NCBI GenBank assembly: GCA_902796895.1
Contig: CADBQV010000044.1
Span: forward strand, 1-6,505
DNA length: 6,505 nucleotides
Reading direction: 5' to 3'
DNA from: an uncultured Erysipelotrichaceae bacterium
GTDB lineage: Bacteria; Bacillota_I; Bacilli_A; Acholeplasmatales; Anaeroplasmataceae
Part shown: positions 1 to 5,453 of the stretch, one piece after another
Layout of the letters: each line of letters begins with the position of its first letter
Numbering within the stretch: position 1 is the stretch's first letter
Notes under the pieces: model-generated
The model's input: the letters and a program-made list of their open reading frames with translations, nothing else
Database searches by the model: none
What the model was told of the DNA's origin: nothing
Made by a program: the position numbers and the translations under genes

Positions 1-216
1 GGCTTTTCTAAATTATCATTAATTGGAATTGAAAAAAATGAGCTTAAAAATTTATTTGTAGAATTTAGAAATTGTCATTGTAAATTCAATGATTGTAATC
101 ACACTCAAAATATTCAAGGTTGTGTTGTAAGAAAATTAGTAGATGATGGATTAATATTAAAAGAAAGATATGATTCATATCTTAAAATGTATAACGAAAA
201 AGAGGTAATTAAATAA
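1..216 (+). CDS. rsgA: Ribosome small-subunit-dependent GTPase RsgA (YjeQ/CpgA), C-terminal part only
   Basis: This is the last 71 codons of a gene whose 5' part lies outside the window. RsgA is a circularly permuted GTPase that binds the 30S subunit late in its maturation. The fragment opens with GFSKLSLIG, which fits the residues just after the DTP of the G3 motif (DTPGFSSL in relatives). The C-terminal zinc knuckle follows with the family spacing C-x4-C-x-H-x6-C, at fragment residues C27, C32, H34 and C41. A helical tail ends at TAA (214-216). That stop shares its last base with the rpe start codon (TAATG), so the two genes are probably translationally coupled. The rsgA-rpe order is the usual one in Bacilli. 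The catalytic G1 and G4 motifs cannot be checked here. Confidence 0.93.
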   Translation, partial: GFSKLSLIGIEKNELKNLFVEFRNCHCKFNDCNHTQNIQGCVVRKLVDDGLILKERYDSYLKMYNEKEVIK

Positions 217-857
217 TGAAAGTATCATTATCAATATTAAACGCAAATTTTTTAAAATTAGAAGAATCACTTAAGGATTATATTGATTCTTGTGATTATA
301 TTCATATGGATATAATGGATGGAGTATTTGTTCCTAATATATCATTTGGTCCAGATATTGTAAAAGAAGTATCTAAAATAACAAATAGAGATTTTGATAC
401 TCATTTAATGATTGAAAATCCTAAGGATTATATTGAAGCATTCGTTAAAGCTAATTCTAAATATATTACTTTCCATGTTGAAGCTAAAAGCGATGTAATG
501 GAGACTATTAATTTAATCCATTCATATAATGTAAAAGCTGGTATTTCAATTAAACCCAATACTAGTGTAGATGATATTAAAAAATATCTACCATATGTTG
601 ATATGGTATTAGTTATGAGTGTTGAACCAGGCTTTGGTGGTCAATCATTCATGCCTAATTCAATTGAAAAATGCAAGAAATTAAAAGAATTAAGAGAAGA
701 ATTTAATTATAATTATTTAATTAATATTGATGGTGGTATTAATGATAAGACAATATCTTTTGTTAAAGATTATGTAGATATTGTTGTATCAGGTTCATAT
801 ATATGTAAGGCTAAATGTCCTAAGGACAATTTAAAATTATTACAAGATATAAAATAA
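216..857 (+). CDS. rpe: Ribulose-phosphate 3-epimerase
   Basis: The product has 213 residues, normal for this TIM-barrel enzyme, which interconverts D-ribulose 5-phosphate and D-xylulose 5-phosphate in the non-oxidative pentose phosphate pathway in the cytosol. Both family signatures are present: HMDIMDGVFVPNISFGP (residues 30-46) and VLVMSVEPGFGGQSF (131-145). The metal-binding and acid/base residues known for the family are visible as H30, D32, H63 (THLMIENP) and D172 (IDGGI). The phosphate loop is around VSGSYI near the C-terminus. The N-terminal strand reads VSLSILNANF where most homologues have APSILSADF, so the usual Pro is missing. The ATG overlaps the rsgA stop, and an AGAGGT ribosome site lies about 9 nt upstream inside rsgA. 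Confidence in both function and start is high. Confidence 0.97.
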   Translation: MKVSLSILNANFLKLEESLKDYIDSCDYIHMDIMDGVFVPNISFGPDIVKEVSKITNRDFDTHLMIENPKDYIEAFVKANSKYITFHVEAKSDVMETINLIHSYNVKAGISIKPNTSVDDIKKYLPYVDMVLVMSVEPGFGGQSFMPNSIEKCKKLKELREEFNYNYLINIDGGINDKTISFVKDYVDIVVSGSYICKAKCPKDNLKLLQDIK

Positions 858-871
858 TATGAGGTGATATC

Positions 872-1861
872 TTGTCTTTAAAGGATAAGGTAATTGATAC
901 ATTAAAGGAAGAAGCTAAATATCTTACAGTAAAAAAAATATATGATATGGCTTTTAAAAGATATGAAAAAGGAAATTATTTATTAGAACCAGGATTAATA
1001 AATATTAATAGAATTAATATAAAAAGAATAGAAAAATTAATTGATGTTTCTAATTATAAATTAATGACATATTATTATCCTAATAATTCTAATAAATTAA
1101 TTATTTTTTCTCATGGTCTTATGGCATCAGCTGATGACTTATTACCATTTATTAATTATTTTTATAATCACGGTTATTCATGTTATTCATTTGATATAAA
1201 AGGTGTAGGTAATTCAACTGGATATAATTCAGTTGGCATATTTGAGGCATTAGTTGATTTAGATAATATCTTAAATTATATAAAAAAAGATAATGAATTA
1301 AATAAAAAAGAAATATATTTATTTGGTCATTCTGCAGGTGCTTATGCAGTATGTGCTATCTTAAATTTACATAAAGAAATAAAAAAGGTAGTATCTATTT
1401 CAGGATTTAATGATGCATATAATTTAATTGTTAATAAAGGCGAATTCTATGGTGGCAAGTTTGCAGGATTACCTAAAAAATATATTTATAGATATCAAGA
1501 TGAATTATTTAATGAATATACAAAATATAATGCAGTTGATGGAATAAATAATATAGATGCTAAAATATTTTTAGCACATGCTAAATTAGATTTTATAATT
1601 GATTATGATAATGATTCAATTATTAAAGAAAAAGATAATATCAAAAATAAAAATGTTATATATTATATTGATTCACTAAATGGTCATACATCTATTTTAT
1701 ATAATGAGGATTCCAATATATACCGAAAGAAAATAGATTCTAAAATTAAAAAAATGACTGAAGAAGAAAGAATAAAATATATATCTAATATAAATCATGA
1801 ATTATATAGTAAAATAAATATTATATTATTTGAAAAAATATTAAAGTTTTATGAGGATTAG
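872..1861 (+). CDS. Alpha/beta-hydrolase (serine hydrolase, lysophospholipase/esterase-like), substrate unknown
   Basis: The product has 329 residues and an alpha/beta-hydrolase fold. The oxyanion-hole strand IIFSHGLMAS (77-86) is followed by FDIKGVGNSTG (108-117), typical of the lysophospholipase-like (Hydrolase_4) branch. The nucleophile elbow is GHSAG (152-156, Ser154). The likely acid is Asp240 in AHAKLDFII, and the likely catalytic His is His272 in NGHTSIL. The triad is thus complete and in the right order. There is no signal peptide or transmembrane segment, so a cytosolic or peripheral-membrane enzyme is expected. About 70 charged residues precede the core and a basic helical tail follows it. 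The start is a TTG preceded by GAGGTGA with a 4-nt spacer; no ATG is suitably placed. It lies 14 nt after rpe and 11 nt before the membrane-protein gene, so it is in the same operon. Substrate is not predictable: acyl-glycerol, lysophospholipid or another ester are all possible. Confidence 0.85.
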   Translation: MSLKDKVIDTLKEEAKYLTVKKIYDMAFKRYEKGNYLLEPGLININRINIKRIEKLIDVSNYKLMTYYYPNNSNKLIIFSHGLMASADDLLPFINYFYNHGYSCYSFDIKGVGNSTGYNSVGIFEALVDLDNILNYIKKDNELNKKEIYLFGHSAGAYAVCAILNLHKEIKKVVSISGFNDAYNLIVNKGEFYGGKFAGLPKKYIYRYQDELFNEYTKYNAVDGINNIDAKIFLAHAKLDFIIDYDNDSIIKEKDNIKNKNVIYYIDSLNGHTSILYNEDSNIYRKKIDSKIKKMTEEERIKYISNINHELYSKINIILFEKILKFYED

Positions 1862-1875
1862 AGGTGAGTGATTTG
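1861..1875 (+). promoter_or_regulatory. Ribosome binding site deciding the TTG start of the membrane-protein gene
   Basis: GAGGTGA (1861-1867) begins on the last base of the hydrolase stop codon and is followed after 5 nt by TTG (1873-1875). It is nearly the same arrangement as at the hydrolase gene (GAGGTGA, 4 nt, TTG). An in-frame GTG at 1864 lies inside this Shine-Dalgarno sequence. It could only be used with the weaker GAGGA at 1853-1857, 6 nt before it. TTG 1873 is preferred; the difference is three residues. Confidence 0.6.
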
Positions 1876-3138
1876 GAAGATGAAAAAGATTTAAGTAATG
1901 AAGAAGTAATGTCTGAATTTGTTGAATCTGAAAAAGAAAATATAGAAGAAGATATTAATAATTCATTAAATGAACCAATTATAGAAGATAATAAAGAGGA
2001 ATTAAAGCCTTTAAAAGAAGAAATAAAAGAAATAAAAAATAATAAAAGCTTAAAAAGAAGAGAAAAAAGAAAATTAATATTAAAAACTAAATTGTTATAT
2101 CCTGAGGATATAAAATATAGAGGAATACTTTCTTATCGACATTTAAGAATTATTGCATGGATTACACTTGCGATAGGACAATTATATTTTATATTTTCTA
2201 TTGGTAGTGCTATAGCTGAACAAGAAATGGCACCAGGATGGGTATTATATGCAATTTCTATAATCAGCTCTTTAACTACTCCGATATTTGCGATGGCAAC
2301 ATTTGCGACGATACTTAATAAAAATAAATCATATAAATCAATTTTAATATTTTATATTGTTATGTTTATAGCTGTAGGCTTAGGAATCATAATAATATAT
2401 GAAAGATATGTATCAACTATTTTTAAATTGATGTATGACAATACTGATACGGCAGCTAGTGTAGCGGCAGGAGATTTATTAGGTAGTAGAGTAAGATTAA
2501 ATATTTTTAGTGATTTGTTAATTATAGCTTTAGTAAATTTCTTTATTACATATGTTCCTCAAAAGTTTTTTCAAAATAAAAAGATCTATCTTTTTAGATC
2601 ATTTGCAATATTACCACTATTGTATGCTATAGCATCATATACATTAAGCGTCTTAAATTCATTTGGAACTATTAATTTACCATTTGAGATATATCCATTC
2701 TTAACAACTAAGCCTCCTGTTATTTATTTAATATTTATAACTATAATATTATGGATGAAGCATAGAGAAAGATTGTTTGGAAAGCTTAATATATCAAAAG
2801 GTGAATATAATAAATTTTTAAAAACAAATAGAAATTCATTATCATTTTCTATAATTGTATGTATTATAATAGCTTTAATATCATTAATAGACTTTTTATC
2901 AATAATTATTCTTGCGTTAATAACAAGAGATGTTTATTTAGTAATACAGCTTGCGATGATATTTAATATTGGTGATAGTATATTCTTGTTTGTAGCTATT
3001 CCAATAATGCTTTTATTCTCATATACAAGAACATATAAGGATACTAAGATGGATTTAATCATTCCAATGATTGGTATTGCGCTTGTTGTACTTACATATT
3101 TAGAAGGAATTAAACAAATTATTAACTTCCTAGTATAA
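1873..3138 (+). CDS. Multi-pass membrane protein of unknown function with charged cytosolic N-terminal tail
   Basis: I do not recognise this family. From TTG 1873 the product is 421 residues; from GTG 1864 it is 424. The first ~58 residues are strongly acidic and low in complexity (runs of Glu, Asp, Lys, Asn), probably disordered or coiled. A basic patch, SLKRREKRKLILKTK (about 59-73), follows, then YRGILSYRHLRIIAW leading into the membrane. Hydrophobic segments lie near residues 91-113, 123-147, 156-175, 211-228, 241-261, 281-295, 323-348, 355-384 and 394-412, giving about nine helices. By the positive-inside rule the tail is cytosolic. No transporter, kinase or peptidase motif is visible, and there is no signal peptide. 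Its stop codon lies at the edge of a terminator stem, so it ends the rsgA-rpe operon. The preceding hydrolase is its closest partner, which allows but does not show a role in envelope or lipid processes. Confidence 0.8.
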   Translation: MEDEKDLSNEEVMSEFVESEKENIEEDINNSLNEPIIEDNKEELKPLKEEIKEIKNNKSLKRREKRKLILKTKLLYPEDIKYRGILSYRHLRIIAWITLAIGQLYFIFSIGSAIAEQEMAPGWVLYAISIISSLTTPIFAMATFATILNKNKSYKSILIFYIVMFIAVGLGIIIIYERYVSTIFKLMYDNTDTAASVAAGDLLGSRVRLNIFSDLLIIALVNFFITYVPQKFFQNKKIYLFRSFAILPLLYAIASYTLSVLNSFGTINLPFEIYPFLTTKPPVIYLIFITIILWMKHRERLFGKLNISKGEYNKFLKTNRNSLSFSIIVCIIIALISLIDFLSIIILALITRDVYLVIQLAMIFNIGDSIFLFVAIPIMLLFSYTRTYKDTKMDLIIPMIGIALVVLTYLEGIKQIINFLV

Positions 3139-3165
3139 AAAAATGGCTTAAAATGCCATTTTTTT
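3137..3165. terminator. Intrinsic terminator ending the rsgA-rpe operon, usable in both directions
   Basis: An 11-bp stem pairs 3137-3147 (seven A then TGGC) with 3155-3165 (GCCA then seven T), with a 7-nt loop TTAAAAT. The 3' arm provides the U tract for rightward transcripts, and the A-rich 5' arm provides one for leftward transcripts. It starts within the stop codon of the membrane-protein gene (TAA 3136-3138). It probably also acts as a backup stop for leftward rpmB transcription. Confidence 0.85.
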
Positions 3166-3179
3166 CTCATATAAAGAGC

Positions 3180-3201
3180 AAAAAAACTGGCTGTGCCAGT
3201 T
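3180..3201 (-). terminator. Intrinsic terminator of rpmB
   Basis: Read on the minus strand, the 7-bp stem AACTGGC/GCCAGTT (plus-strand arms 3185-3191 and 3195-3201) has a 3-nt loop and runs into an uninterrupted T tract (plus-strand A 3180-3186). It begins 23 nt after the rpmB stop codon. In the rightward direction no T tract follows, so it is specific to rpmB. Confidence 0.85.
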
Positions 3202-3224
3202 AAATGCGTAATTAGTTTAGCTTA

Positions 3225-3413
3225 TTAAGCTCTTTCAATCTTTGCCTTTTTTAATGCTCTTGCAGAAATCTTAACTTTCTTAACATTTCCGTTTTCATCT
3301 TTAATGTGTACAGTTTGAAGGTTAGCCTTCCAAGTACGACGAGTAGCATTTAAAGCATGAGATCTTTTGTTACCTGTAACTGTTGTTTTACCAGTTAAAT
3401 AACACTTTGCCAT
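3225..3413 (-). CDS. rpmB: 50S ribosomal protein L28 (bL28)
   Basis: The product has 62 residues, typical for bL28, a component of the large ribosomal subunit. The sequence starts MAKCYLTGK and contains the family core [20 protein letters not shown] (residues 14-33), then [15 protein letters not shown] at the end, closely resembling Firmicute L28. Only one Cys is present (Cys4), so this is the zinc-free form rather than the four-Cys form. The ATG at 3413-3411 is preceded on the minus strand by GGAGGT (plus 3421-3426) with a 7-nt spacer. The frame stays open upstream to an ATG at 3440, but that start would add nine unrelated residues in front of the conserved N-terminus and has no comparable ribosome site. 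The gene is monocistronic, with its own promoter and terminator, and is transcribed against both neighbours, as in Bacillus. Confidence 0.97.
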   Translation of the reverse strand: MAKCYLTGKTTVTGNKRSHALNATRRTWKANLQTVHIKDENGNVKKVKISARALKKAKIERA

Positions 3414-3451
3414 AGTGACTACCTCCATCTTTAAAATCATTCAGCCTTAAT

Positions 3452-3480
3452 AGTATACTCTATTTAAAAATATAATGCAA
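3452..3480 (-). promoter_or_regulatory. Sigma-A-type promoter of rpmB
   Basis: On the minus strand, TTGCAT (plus 3475-3480) is separated by 17 nt from TATACT (plus 3452-3457). The -10 matches the consensus at five of six positions and the -35 at three. Transcription would start near 3445, giving an untranslated leader of about 30 nt that contains the GGAGGT ribosome site. This is an ordinary arrangement for a ribosomal-protein gene. Confidence 0.7.
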
Positions 3481-3530
3481 GAAAAATCTTTATTTTGTGT
3501 TTAAAATGTTAAATAATATGTTTTTTTAAC

Positions 3531-3550
3531 CTATAATATATTTATTATAG
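3531..3550. repeat. 20-bp palindrome next to the fakA promoter, candidate operator
   Basis: The arms CTATAATA (3531-3538) and TATTATAG (3543-3550) are perfect 8-bp inverted repeats around a 4-nt centre, ending 2 nt before the -35 hexamer of the fakA promoter. The position suits a regulator or UP-element-like contact. The arms contain TATAAT on each strand, so it may instead be a chance A+T palindrome or a further -10 element. It does not resemble the FapR box I know from Bacillus fatty-acid genes. Confidence 0.4.
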
Positions 3551-3552
3551 AT

Positions 3553-3581
3553 TTGACAATTATGCTTTTAAATGTTATTAT
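3553..3581 (+). promoter_or_regulatory. Strong sigma-A promoter for fakA with extended -10
   Basis: The -35 is a perfect TTGACA (3553-3558). A 17-nt spacer leads to TATTAT (3576-3581, five of six consensus positions), preceded by TG at 3573-3574, which gives the extended -10 form TGnTATTAT. Transcription should start near 3588, leaving a leader of about 200 nt before the fakA ATG. This is the best promoter match in the window. Confidence 0.75.
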
Positions 3582-3589
3582 TGTTATAA

Positions 3590-3616
3590 CTAGTTTTTCT
3601 TTCATTATAAAACTAG
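3590..3616 (+). repeat. Inverted repeat at the predicted 5' end of the fakA transcript
   Basis: The arms CTAGTTTT (3590-3597) and AAAACTAG (3609-3616) are perfect 8-bp complements around an 11-nt centre. They lie just downstream of the predicted transcription start. In RNA this would form a 5'-end hairpin that could stabilise the message; in DNA it could be an operator overlapping the start site. The sequence alone does not decide between them. Confidence 0.45.
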
Positions 3617-3633
3617 ATATTGGAGATGCGTAT

Positions 3634-3687
3634 ATGTTATATGGTTTTTGTTGTTTTTATGAAAAAACATCAATAATCAAAAATTAA
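3634..3687 (+). CDS. Possible 17-codon leader ORF upstream of fakA
   Basis: ATG at 3634 opens a 17-residue frame, MLYGFCCFYEKTSIIKN, ending at TAA 3685-3687. A GGAG ribosome site at 3622-3625 lies 8 nt before it. The peptide is unusual in its cluster of aromatic and Cys residues (YGFCCFY, residues 3-9). The frame contains one small hairpin (TGTTTTT 3652-3658 with AAAAACA 3663-3669), and its stop codon falls in the loop of the next hairpin (3673-3701). That arrangement recalls translated attenuator leaders. Short ORFs arise easily by chance in such AT-rich DNA, no homologue is known to me, and the overlapping frame from ATG 3626 is also open for 16 codons. This is a hypothesis only. Confidence 0.25.
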   Translation: MLYGFCCFYEKTSIIKN

Positions 3688-3701
3688 TAAATTTTGATTA
3701 T
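3673..3701 (+). repeat. 10-bp stem-loop in the fakA leader
   Basis: ATAATCAAAA (3673-3682) pairs perfectly with TTTTGATTAT (3692-3701) around a 9-nt loop. Only one pair is G-C and no T tract follows, so it is not a convincing terminator. Its right arm overlaps the -35 of a second possible promoter. Confidence 0.45.
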
Positions 3702-3722
3702 CCTTATACTATATATTATAAA
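3694..3722 (+). promoter_or_regulatory. Possible second, weaker promoter for fakA
   Basis: TTGATT (3694-3699) and TATAAA (3717-3722) are separated by 17 nt and would start transcription near 3729, about 60 nt before the fakA ATG. The match is moderate and the surroundings are almost pure A+T, so chance is a serious alternative. Confidence 0.35.
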
Positions 3723-3736
3723 ATATTTAAAAATTG

Positions 3737-3753
3737 TTTAGGTTATTCCTAAA
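3737..3753 (+). repeat. Small hairpin ahead of the fakA ribosome site
   Basis: TTTAGG (3737-3742) pairs with CCTAAA (3748-3753) around a 5-nt loop, ending 22 nt before the Shine-Dalgarno sequence. The CCTAA portion of its right arm is also complementary to the TTAGG of that ribosome site (3776-3780), so an alternative pairing could hide the site. Confidence 0.35.
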
Positions 3754-3775
3754 TTCACATATATTTAATTTAATC

Positions 3776-3793
3776 TTAGGAGGTATTACCATG
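3776..3793 (+). promoter_or_regulatory. Ribosome binding site deciding the fakA start
   Basis: TTAGGAGGT (3776-3784) is a near-perfect Shine-Dalgarno sequence 6 nt before ATG 3791-3793. The frame stays open upstream to a TTG at 3734, but that would make the ribosome site coding and add 19 residues absent from the family. Confidence 0.9.
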
Positions 3794-5413
3794 TTTAATA
3801 CTATAGACGTTTCTTTGTTTAAAAGAATGGTAATAAACGGTGCAATAAATTTAAAAAATAATCATGAAGAGGTTGATAGACTTAACGTATTCCCTGTTCC
3901 TGATGGAGATACAGGTACACATATGTCTATGACAGTTACTTCAGGTATAAGAGAACTTGAAGCTTGTGAATCAAGTTCAATAATTGATAATGCAAAAGTA
4001 TTATCAAGAGGTGCCTTAATGGGTGCTAGAGGTAATTCAGGTGTTATATTATCTCAATTCTTTAGAGGACTATATGTAGGTATTAAAGACATTAGTCATA
4101 ATCATTTAGATGTTACAGATTTAATCAATTGTCTTGATTCTGGTTGTAAAATTGCTTATAAGGCAGTTATGGAACCAGTTGAAGGTACAATTTTAACAGT
4201 TATTAGAGAAGCAATTGAAGCAGTAAAAGCAAAAAATGATTTTAGTTCAATTGATGAAGTAATTGAATTATATGAAAGTGCAGCAAAAAAATCACTTGAT
4301 AACACTCCAAATTTATTACCAGTATTAAAAGAAGCTGGTGTAGTAGATTCAGGTGGAGCAGGTTTCTTAAAAATTGTTGAAGGTATGAAGCTTGCCTTAA
4401 AGGGTGAAATTCTAGAAGCAACAGATGGTCAAAAAGAAAAGAAAGCAGAAACTGAAGTTAAAGAAGAAGTTGCAATCAAATTCTTATATTCAATTGATTT
4501 TGTATTAGAATTAAAGAAACCAGATTCTTTTGTTGAAAAAGAATTAAAGGCTGCTTTATCATTACTTGGTGATTCATTATCTGTTGTAAGAGAAGAAAAT
4601 AAAGTTAAAGCACATATTAATACTAATAGACCTGGTAGAGCTTTAGAGATTTCTCAAAAGCAAGGTGAATTCTTAACTTTAAAGATCGACAATAGAAAAC
4701 ATCAAGTAGAAAACAATGAAATTAAAAAGCAAGAAGAAAATTCTACACCAAAGAAAAACATGGCAGTAATATCTGTATGCTTCGGTGAAGGTATTGTTCA
4801 AACATTTAAGGATTTAGGTGTTGATTATGTAATTGAAGGTGGTCAAACAATGAACCCTTCAACAGAATCATTTGTAGAAGCAATTAAAAATGTTAATGCT
4901 AAAAATGTTATAATTATTCCTAATAACTCAAATGTTATTATGGCTGCTAAGCAAGCAGCTAGCTTAGTTCATGATGTTAATGTAGAAGTTATAAAAGCTA
5001 AAACTATAGCACAAGGATATGCATCACTTGTAAATTATAATCCTGAGGCAGGATTAGAAGAAAATGTTGAAGCTATGACTGAACAAATTGAACATGTTAC
5101 ATCAGGAGAAATTACATATTCAATTAGAGATACTGAAATCGGTGGAGTAAAAATTAAATCTGGCGACTATATGGGTATTTCTAATGGTGAAATTATCGTA
5201 TCTACAGAACAAAGAAAAGATGCATTAAAAGAATTATTATCTAAAATTATTTCTTCAGATTCTGAAGTAATAACATTATTCTGTGGTAAGGATATTGAAG
5301 AAGACAAATTTGGCGAAATTGAAGAATTATGTTTAGCTGTTAACTCTGATATTGATGTTGAAATCATTGAAGGTAAACAAGATATTTATTCTTATATTAT
5401 CGCAGTTGAATAA
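3791..5413 (+). CDS. fakA: Fatty acid kinase catalytic subunit FakA (YloV/DAK2 family)
   Basis: The product has 540 residues, about the usual length. FakA phosphorylates a fatty acid held by a FakB (DegV-type) carrier, making acyl-phosphate that feeds phospholipid synthesis through PlsX/PlsY in the cytosol. Domain 1 (about 1-200) is a DhaL/DAK2 ATP-binding kinase. It contains LNVFPVPDGDTGTHMSMT (31-48) with Mg-binding D38 and D40, GALMGARGNSGVILSQFFRG (74-93), and PVEGTILTV plus LLPVLKEAGVVDSGGAG (175-191). A Lys/Glu-rich linker leads to the middle domain (about 228-300), then a linker of charged residues and the C-terminal FakB-binding domain (about 323-540). In the middle domain, the Cys and second His that I recall as metal ligands in S. 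aureus FakA appear to be Ile235 and Asn277, while His275 is kept. No fakB gene is in this window. Transcription is probably from the promoter at 3553 with a ~200-nt leader, ending at the terminator after the gene. Confidence 0.95.
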   Translation: MFNTIDVSLFKRMVINGAINLKNNHEEVDRLNVFPVPDGDTGTHMSMTVTSGIRELEACESSSIIDNAKVLSRGALMGARGNSGVILSQFFRGLYVGIKDISHNHLDVTDLINCLDSGCKIAYKAVMEPVEGTILTVIREAIEAVKAKNDFSSIDEVIELYESAAKKSLDNTPNLLPVLKEAGVVDSGGAGFLKIVEGMKLALKGEILEATDGQKEKKAETEVKEEVAIKFLYSIDFVLELKKPDSFVEKELKAALSLLGDSLSVVREENKVKAHINTNRPGRALEISQKQGEFLTLKIDNRKHQVENNEIKKQEENSTPKKNMAVISVCFGEGIVQTFKDLGVDYVIEGGQTMNPSTESFVEAIKNVNAKNVIIIPNNSNVIMAAKQAASLVHDVNVEVIKAKTIAQGYASLVNYNPEAGLEENVEAMTEQIEHVTSGEITYSIRDTEIGGVKIKSGDYMGISNGEIIVSTEQRKDALKELLSKIISSDSEVITLFCGKDIEEDKFGEIEELCLAVNSDIDVEIIEGKQDIYSYIIAVE

Positions 5414-5422
5414 AATAATTGT

Positions 5423-5453
5423 AGGCTGAACGTAGTTTCAGCCTTTATTTTTT
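5423..5453 (+). terminator. Intrinsic terminator after fakA
   Basis: AGGCTGAA (5423-5430) pairs with TTCAGCCT (5437-5444) around a 6-nt loop, followed by the T-rich tract TTTATTTTTT. It starts 10 nt after the fakA stop codon. The T tract ends directly at the recG ribosome site, so recG would depend on read-through or on a promoter I cannot see. Confidence 0.85.

Larger units (their letters stand above)
3414..3790. other. Divergent intergenic region between rpmB and fakA (377 bases)
   Basis: This is the only long stretch without an established gene. From left to right it holds the rpmB ribosome site and promoter, a weak inverted repeat (GTTAAA 3508-3513 / TTTAAC 3525-3530), a 20-bp palindrome, a strong rightward promoter, and a ~200-nt fakA leader with several inverted repeats and one possible 17-codon ORF. 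A six-frame reading shows no Asp23/YloU-like protein, the usual gene before fakA in Firmicutes, and no tRNA-like cloverleaf. I do not recognise a known riboswitch class, though I cannot run a covariance search. Confidence 0.75.

Noticed and set aside
2934..3170. Open frame of 78 codons on the minus strand
   Set aside because: It lies almost wholly inside the membrane-protein gene in antisense, crosses the terminator, and has no ribosome site or recognisable family.
3139..3224. spoVM, the small sporulation gene usually found near rpmB
   Set aside because: The gap is filled by two terminators and holds no plausible ORF with a ribosome site.
3414..3440. Longer rpmB starting at ATG 3440
   Set aside because: The conserved L28 N-terminus begins at MAKCYLTGK, and GGAGGT lies 7 nt before that ATG.
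3626..3676. Alternative leader ORF from ATG 3626, 16 codons
   Set aside because: The only nearby ribosome site directly abuts its start codon, whereas that site is well spaced for ATG 3634.
3734..3790. Longer fakA starting at TTG 3734
   Set aside because: It would make the strong Shine-Dalgarno sequence coding, and it adds residues not found in the family; ATG 3791 has the ideal spacing.
3601..3790. Known riboswitch or T-box ahead of fakA
   Set aside because: I find no recognisable conserved core or T-box sequence and no terminator in the leader; a covariance-model search would be decisive.
5167..5367. Open frame of 66 codons on the minus strand
   Set aside because: It is antisense to the conserved C-terminal domain of fakA and shows only low-complexity Ser/Ile-rich sequence.
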